Below, piece by piece: positions 6,698 to 14,040 of a DNA stretch of 14,510 bases (the first letter of the stretch is position 1; each line of letters begins with the position of its first letter). The notes under the pieces are model-generated. The model searched no databases, was not told where the DNA came from, and saw only the letters and a program-made list of their open reading frames with translations. The stretch is from JBCCFW01 sp039029535 (lineage in GTDB: Bacteria; Acidobacteriota; JBCCFW01). The stretch is from contig JBCCFW010000181.1 of the NCBI GenBank assembly GCA_039029535.1, positions 1 through 14,510 on the forward strand, in the 5' to 3' direction. The position numbers and the translations under genes were made by a program.

Positions 6698-8933
6698 TGC
6701 TCTGGCTCCAGACCTCGTGGGCACGGATCGCCTGGAGCTCACCCTCGTAGCCGTCGCGGCTACAGGAGGCTGCCTCCTTGCGGACGAACATGACGTCGAG
6801 GTGCTGATCGGTCACGTTGACGACCATGAACCCGCCGTCCCAGTTGCCGTCCCCGTCGCAGTAGCCCGAGCCGACCGACCAGGAGTCCTGGGGGACGGTG
6901 GTCGTGACCCGGTTCGAGAGCAGGCAGGCGACCCGGCTTCCGTCGACGACCCGACAGGCATCGGCGTCTCCGTCACCATCCACGTCGGCCCAGGCGCGAG
7001 TCGCCCCGTCGCCGGTGTCGATGGGCAGCGACCAGTGGTCGATCTTGCTGAGAGGTGACGCGGCGGACACGCGACCGCGGTCACCGCCGTTGCGGGTGAT
7101 GCGGCAGTACTCCGACTTGCCGTCGCCATTCACGTCGGCCCAAGCGCGGCCCTCGAAGAAGCCGGGGTCGATGTCTGCGTGTTGGAGCGTGGGACCGAAG
7201 CCGCTGCCTGTCGACAGGTTGACGGCCGTGTTGCCGAGATCCCAGTTGCGCACGACGACGCGGGCGTAGTCGGCCTTGCCATCCCCGTCGACGTCGGTCC
7301 AGGCGCGACCCTCGTGGAAGCCGACGTCGAGGGGCCCGGAGCTCACCGTTTCGCCGAAGCCACCGCTGCTGCCAGTGCCGGTGAAGGGCGTGTAGGCCAC
7401 ACGTCCCGTGTCCCAGTTCTTTTCGACGACACGGGCGTAGTCGGCCTTGCCGTCCCCGTCGACGTCGGTCCAAGCGCGACCCTCGTGGAAGCCGACGTCG
7501 ACCGGTTCGGAGGTGTAGGTCGTCCCGAAGCCGCCGGGCTTCGCCAGGGTGATCGCCACGCGGCCCTGACCGTGATTCGAGCCGATGACCCGGACGAAGT
7601 CGTCCCGCCCGTCCCCGTCGGCGTCGATCCAGTCGCGACCCTGAGCGAAGCCGATGTCGAGCGTCTGGGAAGTCAGTGTTTCGCCGAAGCCGTTGCGCTT
7701 GCCGAACGTCACTTCGAGTCGGGCACCGTCGACCACGCGGCAGTAGTCGGCCGTCCCGTCGCCATCGAAGTCGCACCAGCGACGCCCCGCTTCGTGGCCG
7801 ACCTTCAGCGCCGGCGACGTGAGCGGCTCGCCGAAGCCGACACCCGTCGACGGCGTGACCTCGAGGCGATCACCGACGACCCGGCAGAAGTCGGCCCGAC
7901 CGTCCCCGTCGAAGTCCCGCCACTCCCGGCCGGCCCTCGCACCCGGCACCAACGGGCCGGACTGGATCTCTCCGCGGAACGCGAACTGGTCGTCGTAGCG
8001 AGTGCCCTTCACGATGCGACCGGCGCCGTGGCTGTGACCACTGAAGAAGCCGATGACGTTGAAGTCCTTCGTGACGGACTCGAGCAGGTCGCGGTAGTCG
8101 GGGTGCCACCAGTAGCCGCGGTAGGCGTTCGGGTCGGTGCCCACTCCGAAGGGGTCGTAGCCGCAGTGTTGGACGATGAGGACCGGTGCCTTCTCGCCAT
8201 GGTCCCGTACGTGAGCTGCCAGCTGTTCGGCGAGCCAGCCCCGCACGTCGTGGGCGGGTTGGTCCGGCTCGGTGTAGTTGCCGAGCGTGACGGCGCTCGC
8301 GCCGAGACGGAACTCGCGTGCCGGCTCTCCCAACGACGTGTTCAGGTTCACCACGAGCAGCCGGCCGAAGCGGGTGGCGTGGTGAGGAGGGGCCGAGGCC
8401 GGTTGGTGGAACGGGCCGCGCGCCGCGTAGCGTTCGACTCGGCCGTCGAGCACGTGATGGACCTTTCCGGCGACGAGGAGGTTCTGCCCGTTGCCGTTGA
8501 GCGTGTAGTACCAGGAGTGGTTCCACCAGTCGTGATTCCCGGCCCCGGCGAGGGCCGGGAAGCGCAGGCTCCGTTTCGTCCGGTCGGACGGTCGCCGGAA
8601 GTACAGCTCGTCGGCGAGATCCGGGAAGGAGTTGTCGCGGGTCAGGTCCCCTGCGATGAAGACGGCACGTGGATCGTCGACGGCCTGACCGGAGCGGCTG
8701 CTACCTGCCGGCCAGGTCAGACGCTGCATGCCTCGAGTGGCGTGGTTCATCGCCTTGACGTGGTTGATGGCCTTGCGATCGGTCAGGCGGCGACCGGTCA
8801 TGCCGATCTCCACGTCGGAGGTGATGAAGAGCGTCACGTCGAGCGGCTCCGCCGCCGTGGGGCTGGTGACCAGCGTGAGGAGAAGGGAGGACGCGGCGAT
8901 GGAGAGCAGACGGTGGGATCTCAGGAAGGACAT
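6684..8933 (-). CDS. Secreted calcineurin-like metallophosphoesterase with seven FG-GAP/DxDGDG repeats
   Basis: The 749-residue protein starts at ATG 8933 with GGAG (8939-8942) in front. Residues 1-29 are a Sec signal peptide (basic start, LLSIAASSLLLTLVT, cleavage near TAA). Residues 31-325 carry metallophosphoesterase motifs in order: ITSD (D40), FIAGDL (D96), GAGNHD (N133, H134, D135), IVQHCG (H256) and FFSGHSH (H300, H302). The first motif is D-V-E instead of the usual D-x-H, so one metal ligand is changed. Residues 335-670 hold seven repeats of about 48-57 residues, each with W-x-D-x-D-G-D-G-x-A-D-[YF] beginning at D340, D388, D438, D490, D547, D600 and D650, plus a degenerate eighth (YCDGDGNWDGG). 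Such repeats bind Ca2+ and may build a beta-propeller. The protein is probably extracellular or periplasmic; the substrate is unknown. It is convergent with nhaA. Confidence 0.85.
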   Translation of the reverse strand: MSFLRSHRLLSIAASSLLLTLVTSPTAAEPLDVTLFITSDVEIGMTGRRLTDRKAINHVKAMNHATRGMQRLTWPAGSSRSGQAVDDPRAVFIAGDLTRDNSFPDLADELYFRRPSDRTKRSLRFPALAGAGNHDWWNHSWYYTLNGNGQNLLVAGKVHHVLDGRVERYAARGPFHQPASAPPHHATRFGRLLVVNLNTSLGEPAREFRLGASAVTLGNYTEPDQPAHDVRGWLAEQLAAHVRDHGEKAPVLIVQHCGYDPFGVGTDPNAYRGYWWHPDYRDLLESVTKDFNVIGFFSGHSHGAGRIVKGTRYDDQFAFRGEIQSGPLVPGARAGREWRDFDGDGRADFCRVVGDRLEVTPSTGVGFGEPLTSPALKVGHEAGRRWCDFDGDGTADYCRVVDGARLEVTFGKRNGFGETLTSQTLDIGFAQGRDWIDADGDGRDDFVRVIGSNHGQGRVAITLAKPGGFGTTYTSEPVDVGFHEGRAWTDVDGDGKADYARVVEKNWDTGRVAYTPFTGTGSSGGFGETVSSGPLDVGFHEGRAWTDVDGDGKADYARVVVRNWDLGNTAVNLSTGSGFGPTLQHADIDPGFFEGRAWADVNGDGKSEYCRITRNGGDRGRVSAASPLSKIDHWSLPIDTGDGATRAWADVDGDGDADACRVVDGSRVACLLSNRVTTTVPQDSWSVGSGYCDGDGNWDGGFMVVNVTDQHLDVMFVRKEAASCSRDGYEGELQAIRAHEVWSQSITTR
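7241..7501. repeat. Near-identical tandem 171-bp coding repeat
   Basis: Positions 7241-7330 and 7412-7501 align over 90 bp with 8 differences; the last 70 bp of each differ at only 2 positions. The 171-bp offset is 57 codons, so the frame is kept. They encode repeats four and five of the phosphoesterase, whose cores read identically (GRAWTDVDGDGKADYARVV). The other repeats are clearly more diverged, so this pair is a recent duplication or has been converted. Confidence 0.85.
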
Positions 8934-8972
8934 GGTGACTCCGGGGCTCGGTGGCCGAGAACGAGGAGAGGT

Positions 8973-9009
8973 CCCCCTCTCGCCATCGGTGATGGAGGGC
9001 GAGAGGGGG
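8973..9009. terminator. Strong hairpin after the subtilase gene
   Basis: CCCCCTCTCGCC (8973-8984) is the exact reverse complement of GGCGAGAGGGGG (8998-9009), a 12-bp arm with a 13-nt loop that can itself pair as CCATC/GATGG. It lies in the 96-bp gap between the subtilase stop and the phosphoesterase start, both on the minus strand. It probably terminates subtilase transcription, or acts as a 5' stem-loop on read-through mRNA. The minus-strand bases after it are pyrimidine-rich but lack a T-tract. Confidence 0.7.
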
Positions 9010-9029
9010 AGTCGATGCGGAGAGGTCGA

Positions 9030-10763
9030 TCAGCGGGCGGCGGCCGGGGAGCCGAGCCCGAGCGCGTCGCACAGTCCCTGCGACGCCAGCGGAGCGAGGA
9101 GCTCGCGGAGCTCATTGGCCTCCGACGCGCCGGCAGTGCTCGCCGTGTCGGCGGAGGGGCCGACCTTGTCGGTCAGTGCCTGCCAGACCGCGTTGCTCTC
9201 CCAGAGCAGCGTCCGCAGCTCGATCAAGCAGGGCTCGCGCTCGGCTTCGTCGAGCTCGGCGAACAGGGTGGCGTCGAGCAGGGCCTCGACCTGCTCCGGG
9301 CTCTCGGCGCCGAGCTCGTGAGCGAGGGCCTCGACGTGCGAGTACTCCGGCACCTCCTCGGCGACGGCGGCCTTGCCCATGGGCGGGCGCGTCGTCACCA
9401 GGCCGTGGAGGTTCGCGATGCCCGGCCCGAAGTAGTCGTTCCAGCCAGCGGGTCGACGGGCGGTGGAGCGCAGGTGATCCTTGAAGACGTGCACGGCCTC
9501 ACGTGAGCCTCGGTAGCCACCGGGGAAGTGGTGTGAGAGCCAGGTCGCCGCGATGCCAGCGACCTGTGCGGTCGCATAAGACGTCCCCGAGCCGAGCGAG
9601 TAGCCGTGACGGTTGCCGCCGGTGGCCGTGAGCACCTGGTGCCCGGGCGCGCTGATCTCCACGCCCACGGGTCGGCCGCTGGACTCCCAGGGCTTGTCCT
9701 CCACCGTCGAGCCGGTCACGCCGATGACGAAGTTCCACCAGGCCGGCTCGACCGTCACGCGCAGGCCGGGCGGCACCCAGTCGGGGTAGTTGCCCGAGGC
9801 CGCCACCATGATGATGTTGCGCCGCACCGCGTCGACGGAGCGATGGTAGATGTCGGGGTGCAGGGACATCGGAACGCCGCCGAGGCTGAGCGAGATCACC
9901 TGCAACCTCTTCTCGATGCTGTAGCGGATCGCACGGGCGACCTCGGTGTAGCCGGGGGGGATGACCACGTTGGTGACGGCGCGCAGGGGCACGTTCTTCG
10001 CCGCGGTGGCCACGCCGGTCACGCGACCCGGCGGGGTCGTGCCCGAGTAGTCGGGCTTGATGCCACCGCGAGCGACCATGACCGCCGCGGTGTGCGTCCC
10101 GTGGCCGGGGTGACCGGGGCTGAGCCGGTCGCGAGCGTTGCCGGGATCGTCAGTCTCGACGAAGTTGCGCTGCAGGCTCAGGTCGAGCCCGCCCGCATCC
10201 CACTCGACGTGGTTGGTCCAGCCGGTGTCGGGATGACCGATGCGCACGCCTTCGCCCGGCGCTCGCGACATCGCTTCCCAGCCCTCCTTCACCTTCATCG
10301 CCTTGAGCGCCCAGGCGTCGGTGACGGGGTTCTGGCCGGGCTCGCCGGCCTTCTTCTCCAGCGGTCCGATGAGTCGGCCGCCGTCGATCGTCGGCATGTC
10401 CGGCACGACGCGGGCGAAGTCACCGGCTTCCTTCAGGCCCGCGGCGATGTCGAAGACGTTCTGCGTGAGGTCGAGCCGGCAGACGCCGGGCAGGCTCGCG
10501 ACGTAGCCGTGACGGTCGAGCACGGTCACCCCGTCCTCGCCGTCAGGCAAGGACTCGAAGTCAGCCTCGGGGAAGAGCGGCTCGACGGTGAAGCGCTCGT
10601 CGACCTCGCGCAGGGACGCGGTGACGTCGTCGAGCGTCTGGTCGGCGCGGGCCTCGACGATGACGCGAAGCCCGATGCGACGGAGCTCGGTCGTGACGGA
10701 ATCGGGGTCGCCCTCGGTGCGGGCGCGGGCCAGGTCCTGCTGGAGTGACTTCTCATCGAACAT
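9030..10763 (-). CDS. Subtilisin-family (S8) serine protease without signal peptide
   Basis: The protein has 577 residues from ATG 10763, with GAGGAG (10770-10775) 6 nt upstream; the frame is open further up but that part lies in the divergent promoter region. Residues 160-455 form the peptidase domain with a complete catalytic set: D179 in RIGHPDTGW, H221 in GHGTHTAAVM, the oxyanion N325 in VAASGN and S395 in GSGTSYATAQVAG. Residues 1-140 are a separate N-terminal domain containing LRVIVEARADQTLDDVTASL, possibly a pro-domain or interaction domain. Residues 460-577 are a mostly helical, acidic tail. There is no Sec signal or membrane helix, so the protease is probably cytoplasmic or leaves by another route. 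It is divergent from the kinase gene and preceded by three TTACAC boxes. Target unknown. Confidence 0.9.
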   Translation of the reverse strand: MFDEKSLQQDLARARTEGDPDSVTTELRRIGLRVIVEARADQTLDDVTASLREVDERFTVEPLFPEADFESLPDGEDGVTVLDRHGYVASLPGVCRLDLTQNVFDIAAGLKEAGDFARVVPDMPTIDGGRLIGPLEKKAGEPGQNPVTDAWALKAMKVKEGWEAMSRAPGEGVRIGHPDTGWTNHVEWDAGGLDLSLQRNFVETDDPGNARDRLSPGHPGHGTHTAAVMVARGGIKPDYSGTTPPGRVTGVATAAKNVPLRAVTNVVIPPGYTEVARAIRYSIEKRLQVISLSLGGVPMSLHPDIYHRSVDAVRRNIIMVAASGNYPDWVPPGLRVTVEPAWWNFVIGVTGSTVEDKPWESSGRPVGVEISAPGHQVLTATGGNRHGYSLGSGTSYATAQVAGIAATWLSHHFPGGYRGSREAVHVFKDHLRSTARRPAGWNDYFGPGIANLHGLVTTRPPMGKAAVAEEVPEYSHVEALAHELGAESPEQVEALLDATLFAELDEAEREPCLIELRTLLWESNAVWQALTDKVGPSADTASTAGASEANELRELLAPLASQGLCDALGLGSPAAAR

Positions 10764-10844
10764 GACGGTCTCCTCGGGAGTGCGGGTGGCGTCGTGCCAC
10801 GCGCCGAGAATGGAGACCCGCCTCCGAGCAGCCCACGACCGGGG

Positions 10845-10873
10845 TTTACACTGGCTTACACGCCTCCTTACAC
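10845..10873. promoter_or_regulatory. Three TTACAC boxes between subtilase and kinase genes
   Basis: TTACAC occurs at 10846-10851, 10856-10861 and 10868-10873, with starts 10 and 12 bp apart (about one helical turn). On the minus strand this is three GTGTAA boxes, the nearest 82 bp before the subtilase ATG. The patch is AT-richer than its surroundings. A related cluster is at 14018-14040 before the 203-residue protein gene. It is likely a binding site for a regulator or a promoter element shared by both genes. Confidence 0.5.
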
Positions 10874-10884
10874 GAGCTTCCTCC

Positions 10885-13314
10885 TTGGACCCCACCGAGC
10901 CTGACTTCTCCTCGGATGCCGCGGCGTCCGAGTCACCAGCGCCGGTCGGCACGCCTTCGCGCTATCGCGATCTCGGCGCCATCGCGAGCGGCGGGATGGG
11001 TGACGTGCGGCGGGTTCACGACCACGAGCTCGATCGCGTCCTCGCCATGAAGGTCCTGCGCTGGGATCGCAAGGACGACGACGACCTCCGTCGGCGCTTC
11101 GCCGAGGAGGCACGACGAACGGCCGGGCTTCAGCATCCGGGCATCGTGGCCATCCACGACTGGGGAGAGCTTCCCGACGGGCGGCTGTGGTTCACGATGC
11201 CCGAGGTCCGAGGTCGGACCTTCTCTCAGGCGCTCGAGGAGTTTCACGCGACGGGGGACGGAGCGGACGCACCGGGCTTCCGGCGCTTGGTCGAAGCCCT
11301 CGTGCAAGCCTGTCGCGCCGTCGCTCACGCCCATCGTCGTGGGGTCCTTCATCGCGACATCAAGCCCGACAACCTCATGCTCGGCGAGCACGGTGAAGCG
11401 CTGCTCATGGACTTCGGGATCGCGCGTCCGGCGACCACGGAAGAGGACGGTGAGCGCGAGGTGACCGGACCCGGGCGACCGCTGGGCACGCCGGCCTACA
11501 TGGCTCCGGAGCAGGCTCGGGGAGACCGTGAGCGGACGGGGCCCGCCACCGACGTGCACGGGCTGGGCACCGTGCTCTTCGAGTTGCTCGCTGGACGACC
11601 GCCCCACGAGGGGAGCGGGCACGACATCCTGCGACGCATCGTGGCGGGTGAGCGCGCGCAGCTTCCCGTGGCCGGCGTGCCCGACGAGCTGCGTCGGGCC
11701 TGTGAGCGAGCGATGGCGACCGAGCCCGAGCATCGTCACGCGGACGCCGATGCGCTGGCCGACGAGGTGCTCGGATGGCTCGACGGCTCGCGTCGTCGTG
11801 AGGAGGCGCGACGTCTTCTTGCGGAGGCTCGGGCGCTGGAGCCCGAGCGCGCTGCGCTTCGCGATCGGGTTCGCAGCCTGCGCCGCGATGCGGACGCCCT
11901 GCTCTCGGCGGTCGAGCCCCACGATCCCGTCGAGGCCAAGCTGCCGGGCTGGGCGCTGGAGGACGAGGCGACCGAGCTCGTCGACGAGATGGCCTTGCTC
12001 GAGGGACGGTGGCTCGAGACGGTGCACGGTGCGCTCAACGTCCTACCCGACTTCGCCGAGGCTCACGAGGCCCTGGCCGACTTCTATCGAGAGCGGGTCG
12101 AGGAGGCCGAGGCCCGACGCGATCCCGCCGGCGCCCTGCGTGCCGAGACGATGCTGCGTGGCTTCGATCGGGGACGACATGCGGCGTTCCTGAGTGGTCA
12201 CGCGAGGCTCAGCCTCGTGACGGACCCACCCGATGCCGAGGTGCTCCTCGCTCGCTACGAGACCCGCGAGCGTCGCCTGCAGCTCGGACCAGTCCGAAGC
12301 CTCGGGCGTGCGCCGCTGCGGGAGGTGAAGCTCGAGCGGGGGAGCTACCTGCTGACGCTTCGGGCCGAGGGCCGCGTCGACACGAGCTACCCAATCGTCC
12401 TGGAGCGAGGAGGGTGCTGGGATGGCGTCCCTCCCGGCGCCGAAGAATGCGCTCCCGTGCGCTTGCCGCGCAGCGGAGAGCTCAGCACCGACGAGGTGCA
12501 CGTGCCGGCGGGCTGGTGCGTGATCGGTGGCGACGAGGAGGCACCCGACAGCCTGGAGCGTCGCTGGGCGTGGGTCGACGACTTCGTCATCGGTCGAGCT
12601 CCCGTGACGAATGCGCAGTACATCGAGTTCCTCGACGACCTGGTCGAGCAGGGGAGAGACGACGAGGCCCTGGAGTGGGCCCCGACGCTGCGCGGCGGGG
12701 CCGGCTCGGCCGGTGGGCAAGAAGTGCCGGCGTTCACCCGGACCGCAGCGGGGGGCTTCGAGCTTCCCGGGACACCCGACGCGACCGGTCAGGTCTGGCA
12801 ACCGGCGTGGCCGGTGGTGTTGATCACCTGGGAAGCCGCCCGTGCCTACTGCGCCTGGCGAGCGAAGCGAGACGACCTACCGTGGCGCTTGCCCCATGAG
12901 CTCGAGCGCGAGAAGGCCGCCCGTGGTGTCGACGGGCGGCTCCACCCCTGGGGTGACTTCAGCGATCCGACCTGGGCGCGCGTGCTCGGCTGTGCGCCAG
13001 GTCCACCCGGTCTCGCCGCGGTGGGTGAGCAGCCAGTGGACTGCAGCCCCCACGGCCTGCTCGATGGTGCGGGCAACGTCCGCGACTGGTGTCTCGAGGC
13101 GTGGACCCGGGAAGGTCCTGAGCTCGTCGACGGTCGGCTCTTGGTCGGACCCGTGGACGGGGAGGAAGACGTCGCGTACCGCGTCGTCCGCGGAGGCTCG
13201 TGGTCGGCGGTGCCCCGGCTCGGACGTTGCGCGGCGCGGCTCGCCGCCCGACCCGCGCAGCGCCTGGGAACCCTGGGCTTTCGGATGGCCCGGAGTCTCC
13301 CCAGGGCTAACTGA
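10885..13314 (+). CDS. Ser/Thr protein kinase fused to PEGA-like and FGE-sulfatase-like domains
   Basis: This 809-residue soluble protein (from TTG 10885) has a Hanks-type kinase domain at 27-300: glycine loop GAIASGGMG (31-39), K56 in LAMKVL, E74/E75 in helix C, HRDIKPDN (D158, N163), DFG (176-178) and MAPEQ. The kinase therefore looks active. Residues 302-435 are helical and TPR-like (VLPDFAEAHEALADFYRERV). Residues 439-510 resemble a PEGA domain (RLSLVTDPPDAEVLL, LERGSYLLTLRAEG). Residues 538-805 are FGE-sulfatase-like (VHVPAGWCVIGGDEEAPDS, PVTNAQYIEFL, DGAGNVRDWC, VVRGGSW, LGFRMAR). Neither copper-binding Cys of true formylglycine-generating enzymes follows RGGSW at the expected spacing, so this part is probably a binding module. 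No transmembrane helix is seen. The ATG at 10810 is disfavoured because it would translate the TTACAC boxes with rare codons such as TTA. Confidence 0.9.
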   Translation: MDPTEPDFSSDAAASESPAPVGTPSRYRDLGAIASGGMGDVRRVHDHELDRVLAMKVLRWDRKDDDDLRRRFAEEARRTAGLQHPGIVAIHDWGELPDGRLWFTMPEVRGRTFSQALEEFHATGDGADAPGFRRLVEALVQACRAVAHAHRRGVLHRDIKPDNLMLGEHGEALLMDFGIARPATTEEDGEREVTGPGRPLGTPAYMAPEQARGDRERTGPATDVHGLGTVLFELLAGRPPHEGSGHDILRRIVAGERAQLPVAGVPDELRRACERAMATEPEHRHADADALADEVLGWLDGSRRREEARRLLAEARALEPERAALRDRVRSLRRDADALLSAVEPHDPVEAKLPGWALEDEATELVDEMALLEGRWLETVHGALNVLPDFAEAHEALADFYRERVEEAEARRDPAGALRAETMLRGFDRGRHAAFLSGHARLSLVTDPPDAEVLLARYETRERRLQLGPVRSLGRAPLREVKLERGSYLLTLRAEGRVDTSYPIVLERGGCWDGVPPGAEECAPVRLPRSGELSTDEVHVPAGWCVIGGDEEAPDSLERRWAWVDDFVIGRAPVTNAQYIEFLDDLVEQGRDDEALEWAPTLRGGAGSAGGQEVPAFTRTAAGGFELPGTPDATGQVWQPAWPVVLITWEAARAYCAWRAKRDDLPWRLPHELEREKAARGVDGRLHPWGDFSDPTWARVLGCAPGPPGLAAVGEQPVDCSPHGLLDGAGNVRDWCLEAWTREGPELVDGRLLVGPVDGEEDVAYRVVRGGSWSAVPRLGRCAARLAARPAQRLGTLGFRMARSLPRAN

Positions 13315-13918
13315 GCGTCCACGTCGTCTGGCTGTAGCCAGTGAGCGTCGGGGCGCTGGCCTGACAGGTGAACGTCCAGGACGACACGCCGGTGGCGAGC
13401 TTCAAGACGTTGCCCGAGCGGCTTGCGCTCTTGGCGTACCAGGAGATCGCCAGGCTCGTGGTCGTCGGCTTCGTGAAGGTCACGTAGACGAGCGGATCAT
13501 TGGCGCCCGACGTGAGCTTGCCGGACCACCACTTCGGGTTGGGATTCGGGGTGGACGCGGCGGCCCAGCTCGTTCGGGTCACTGAGCCGGTCCAGTGGTT
13601 CGCTCCGTGCGCGTTCGCCAGGGCCGTCTTCTGCTCTGCGGTCTTCGGATGCTTGTTGGCGTCGAGCTCGCAGGTGCCCAGGTTCAGGCTGAACGTGTCG
13701 TTGGCAGAGGCGCTCACGAGCTTGTTCTCGGTGAGCGTCTGCTTGAAGCGGGCGTACTCGGTGTTGGACGACCAGGTCATGGTCGTGCCTCCGCCGTCCG
13801 GCCACTTGGTCTCCTTGGCTCCATGGACCCATGAGCCTGGATGACCGGCGTTGCCACCGAGGTTGATGGTCATCACCATGCTGTCGCCAGCTGCCGGAAA
13901 TTGCTTGCCGTTGGCCAT
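13307..13918 (-). CDS. Unrecognised 203-residue Trp- and Ser/Thr-rich protein
   Basis: The start is ATG 13918 with AGGAG (13927-13931) 8 nt upstream. I do not recognise the family. The protein has about ten Trp in 203 residues and about a quarter Ser plus Thr, only two Cys (C83, C185), and alternating patterns such as DPLVYVTFTK, TSLAISWYAKS and SSWTFTCQAS that suggest an all-beta fold. There is no signal peptide or membrane helix. Base composition is slightly less GC-rich than its neighbours. It ends tail to tail with the kinase gene, overlapping it by 8 bp, and its promoter region carries TTAC boxes like those before the subtilase gene. Possible roles include a substrate of the kinase or protease, a carbohydrate- or lipid-binding protein, or an effector. 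All of these are guesses from context. Confidence 0.8.
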   Translation of the reverse strand: MANGKQFPAAGDSMVMTINLGGNAGHPGSWVHGAKETKWPDGGGTTMTWSSNTEYARFKQTLTENKLVSASANDTFSLNLGTCELDANKHPKTAEQKTALANAHGANHWTGSVTRTSWAAASTPNPNPKWWSGKLTSGANDPLVYVTFTKPTTTSLAISWYAKSASRSGNVLKLATGVSSWTFTCQASAPTLTGYSQTTWTLS

Positions 13919-14017
13919 GTCGTCGTCTCCTGAGTCGGGAAGCGTGCGTCGCTCCCGTCGACGACCCGACGATGCCAGCTCGGGTGCCTGTCGTCGATTT
14001 CAGGTCCCGACGATGCA

Positions 14018-14040
14018 TTACACCGTGCGTTACGCGGTAA
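14018..14040. promoter_or_regulatory. TTAC-box cluster before the 203-residue protein gene
   Basis: TTACAC (14018-14023) is followed 12 bp later by TTACGC (14030-14035), and the latter forms an inverted pair TTAC-GCG-GTAA (14030-14040). On the minus strand the nearest GTGTAA is 100 bp before ATG 13918. The 12-bp phasing equals that of two of the boxes at 10856-10873. The 241-bp stretch between the 203-residue gene and the membrane protein gene holds this, a CTCACGTGAG palindrome (14075-14084), and nothing else I can name. Confidence 0.45.

Noticed and set aside
4769..6742. 657-codon open frame on the minus strand
   Set aside because: It is antisense to nhaA and the ArsR gene. Its translation is Arg/Asp/Glu/Gln-rich low complexity (for example REDEQAGRREDADRLADQQA), typical of the shadow frame of GC-rich membrane-protein genes.
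7241..7501. Repeats considered as a CRISPR-like array
   Set aside because: The repeated units are coding, in frame with 57-codon spacing, and correspond to protein repeats.
8973..9009. Inverted repeat considered as a transposon end or attachment site
   Set aside because: The arms are adjacent (13-nt loop), lie just after a stop codon, and there is no transposase or integrase nearby, so a terminator explains it better.
7179..9506. 775-codon open frame on the plus strand
   Set aside because: It is antisense to the phosphoesterase and subtilase genes. Its Val/Asp/Gly-rich repeats simply mirror the DxDGDG repeats, and it crosses the terminator and two real genes.
9606..10748. 380-codon plus-strand frame inside the subtilase gene
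   Set aside because: It is a shadow of the S8 protease, whose catalytic motifs and ribosome binding site define the true strand.
10933..12027. 364-codon minus-strand frame within the kinase gene
   Set aside because: It is antisense to the kinase domain, where every catalytic motif is intact on the plus strand.
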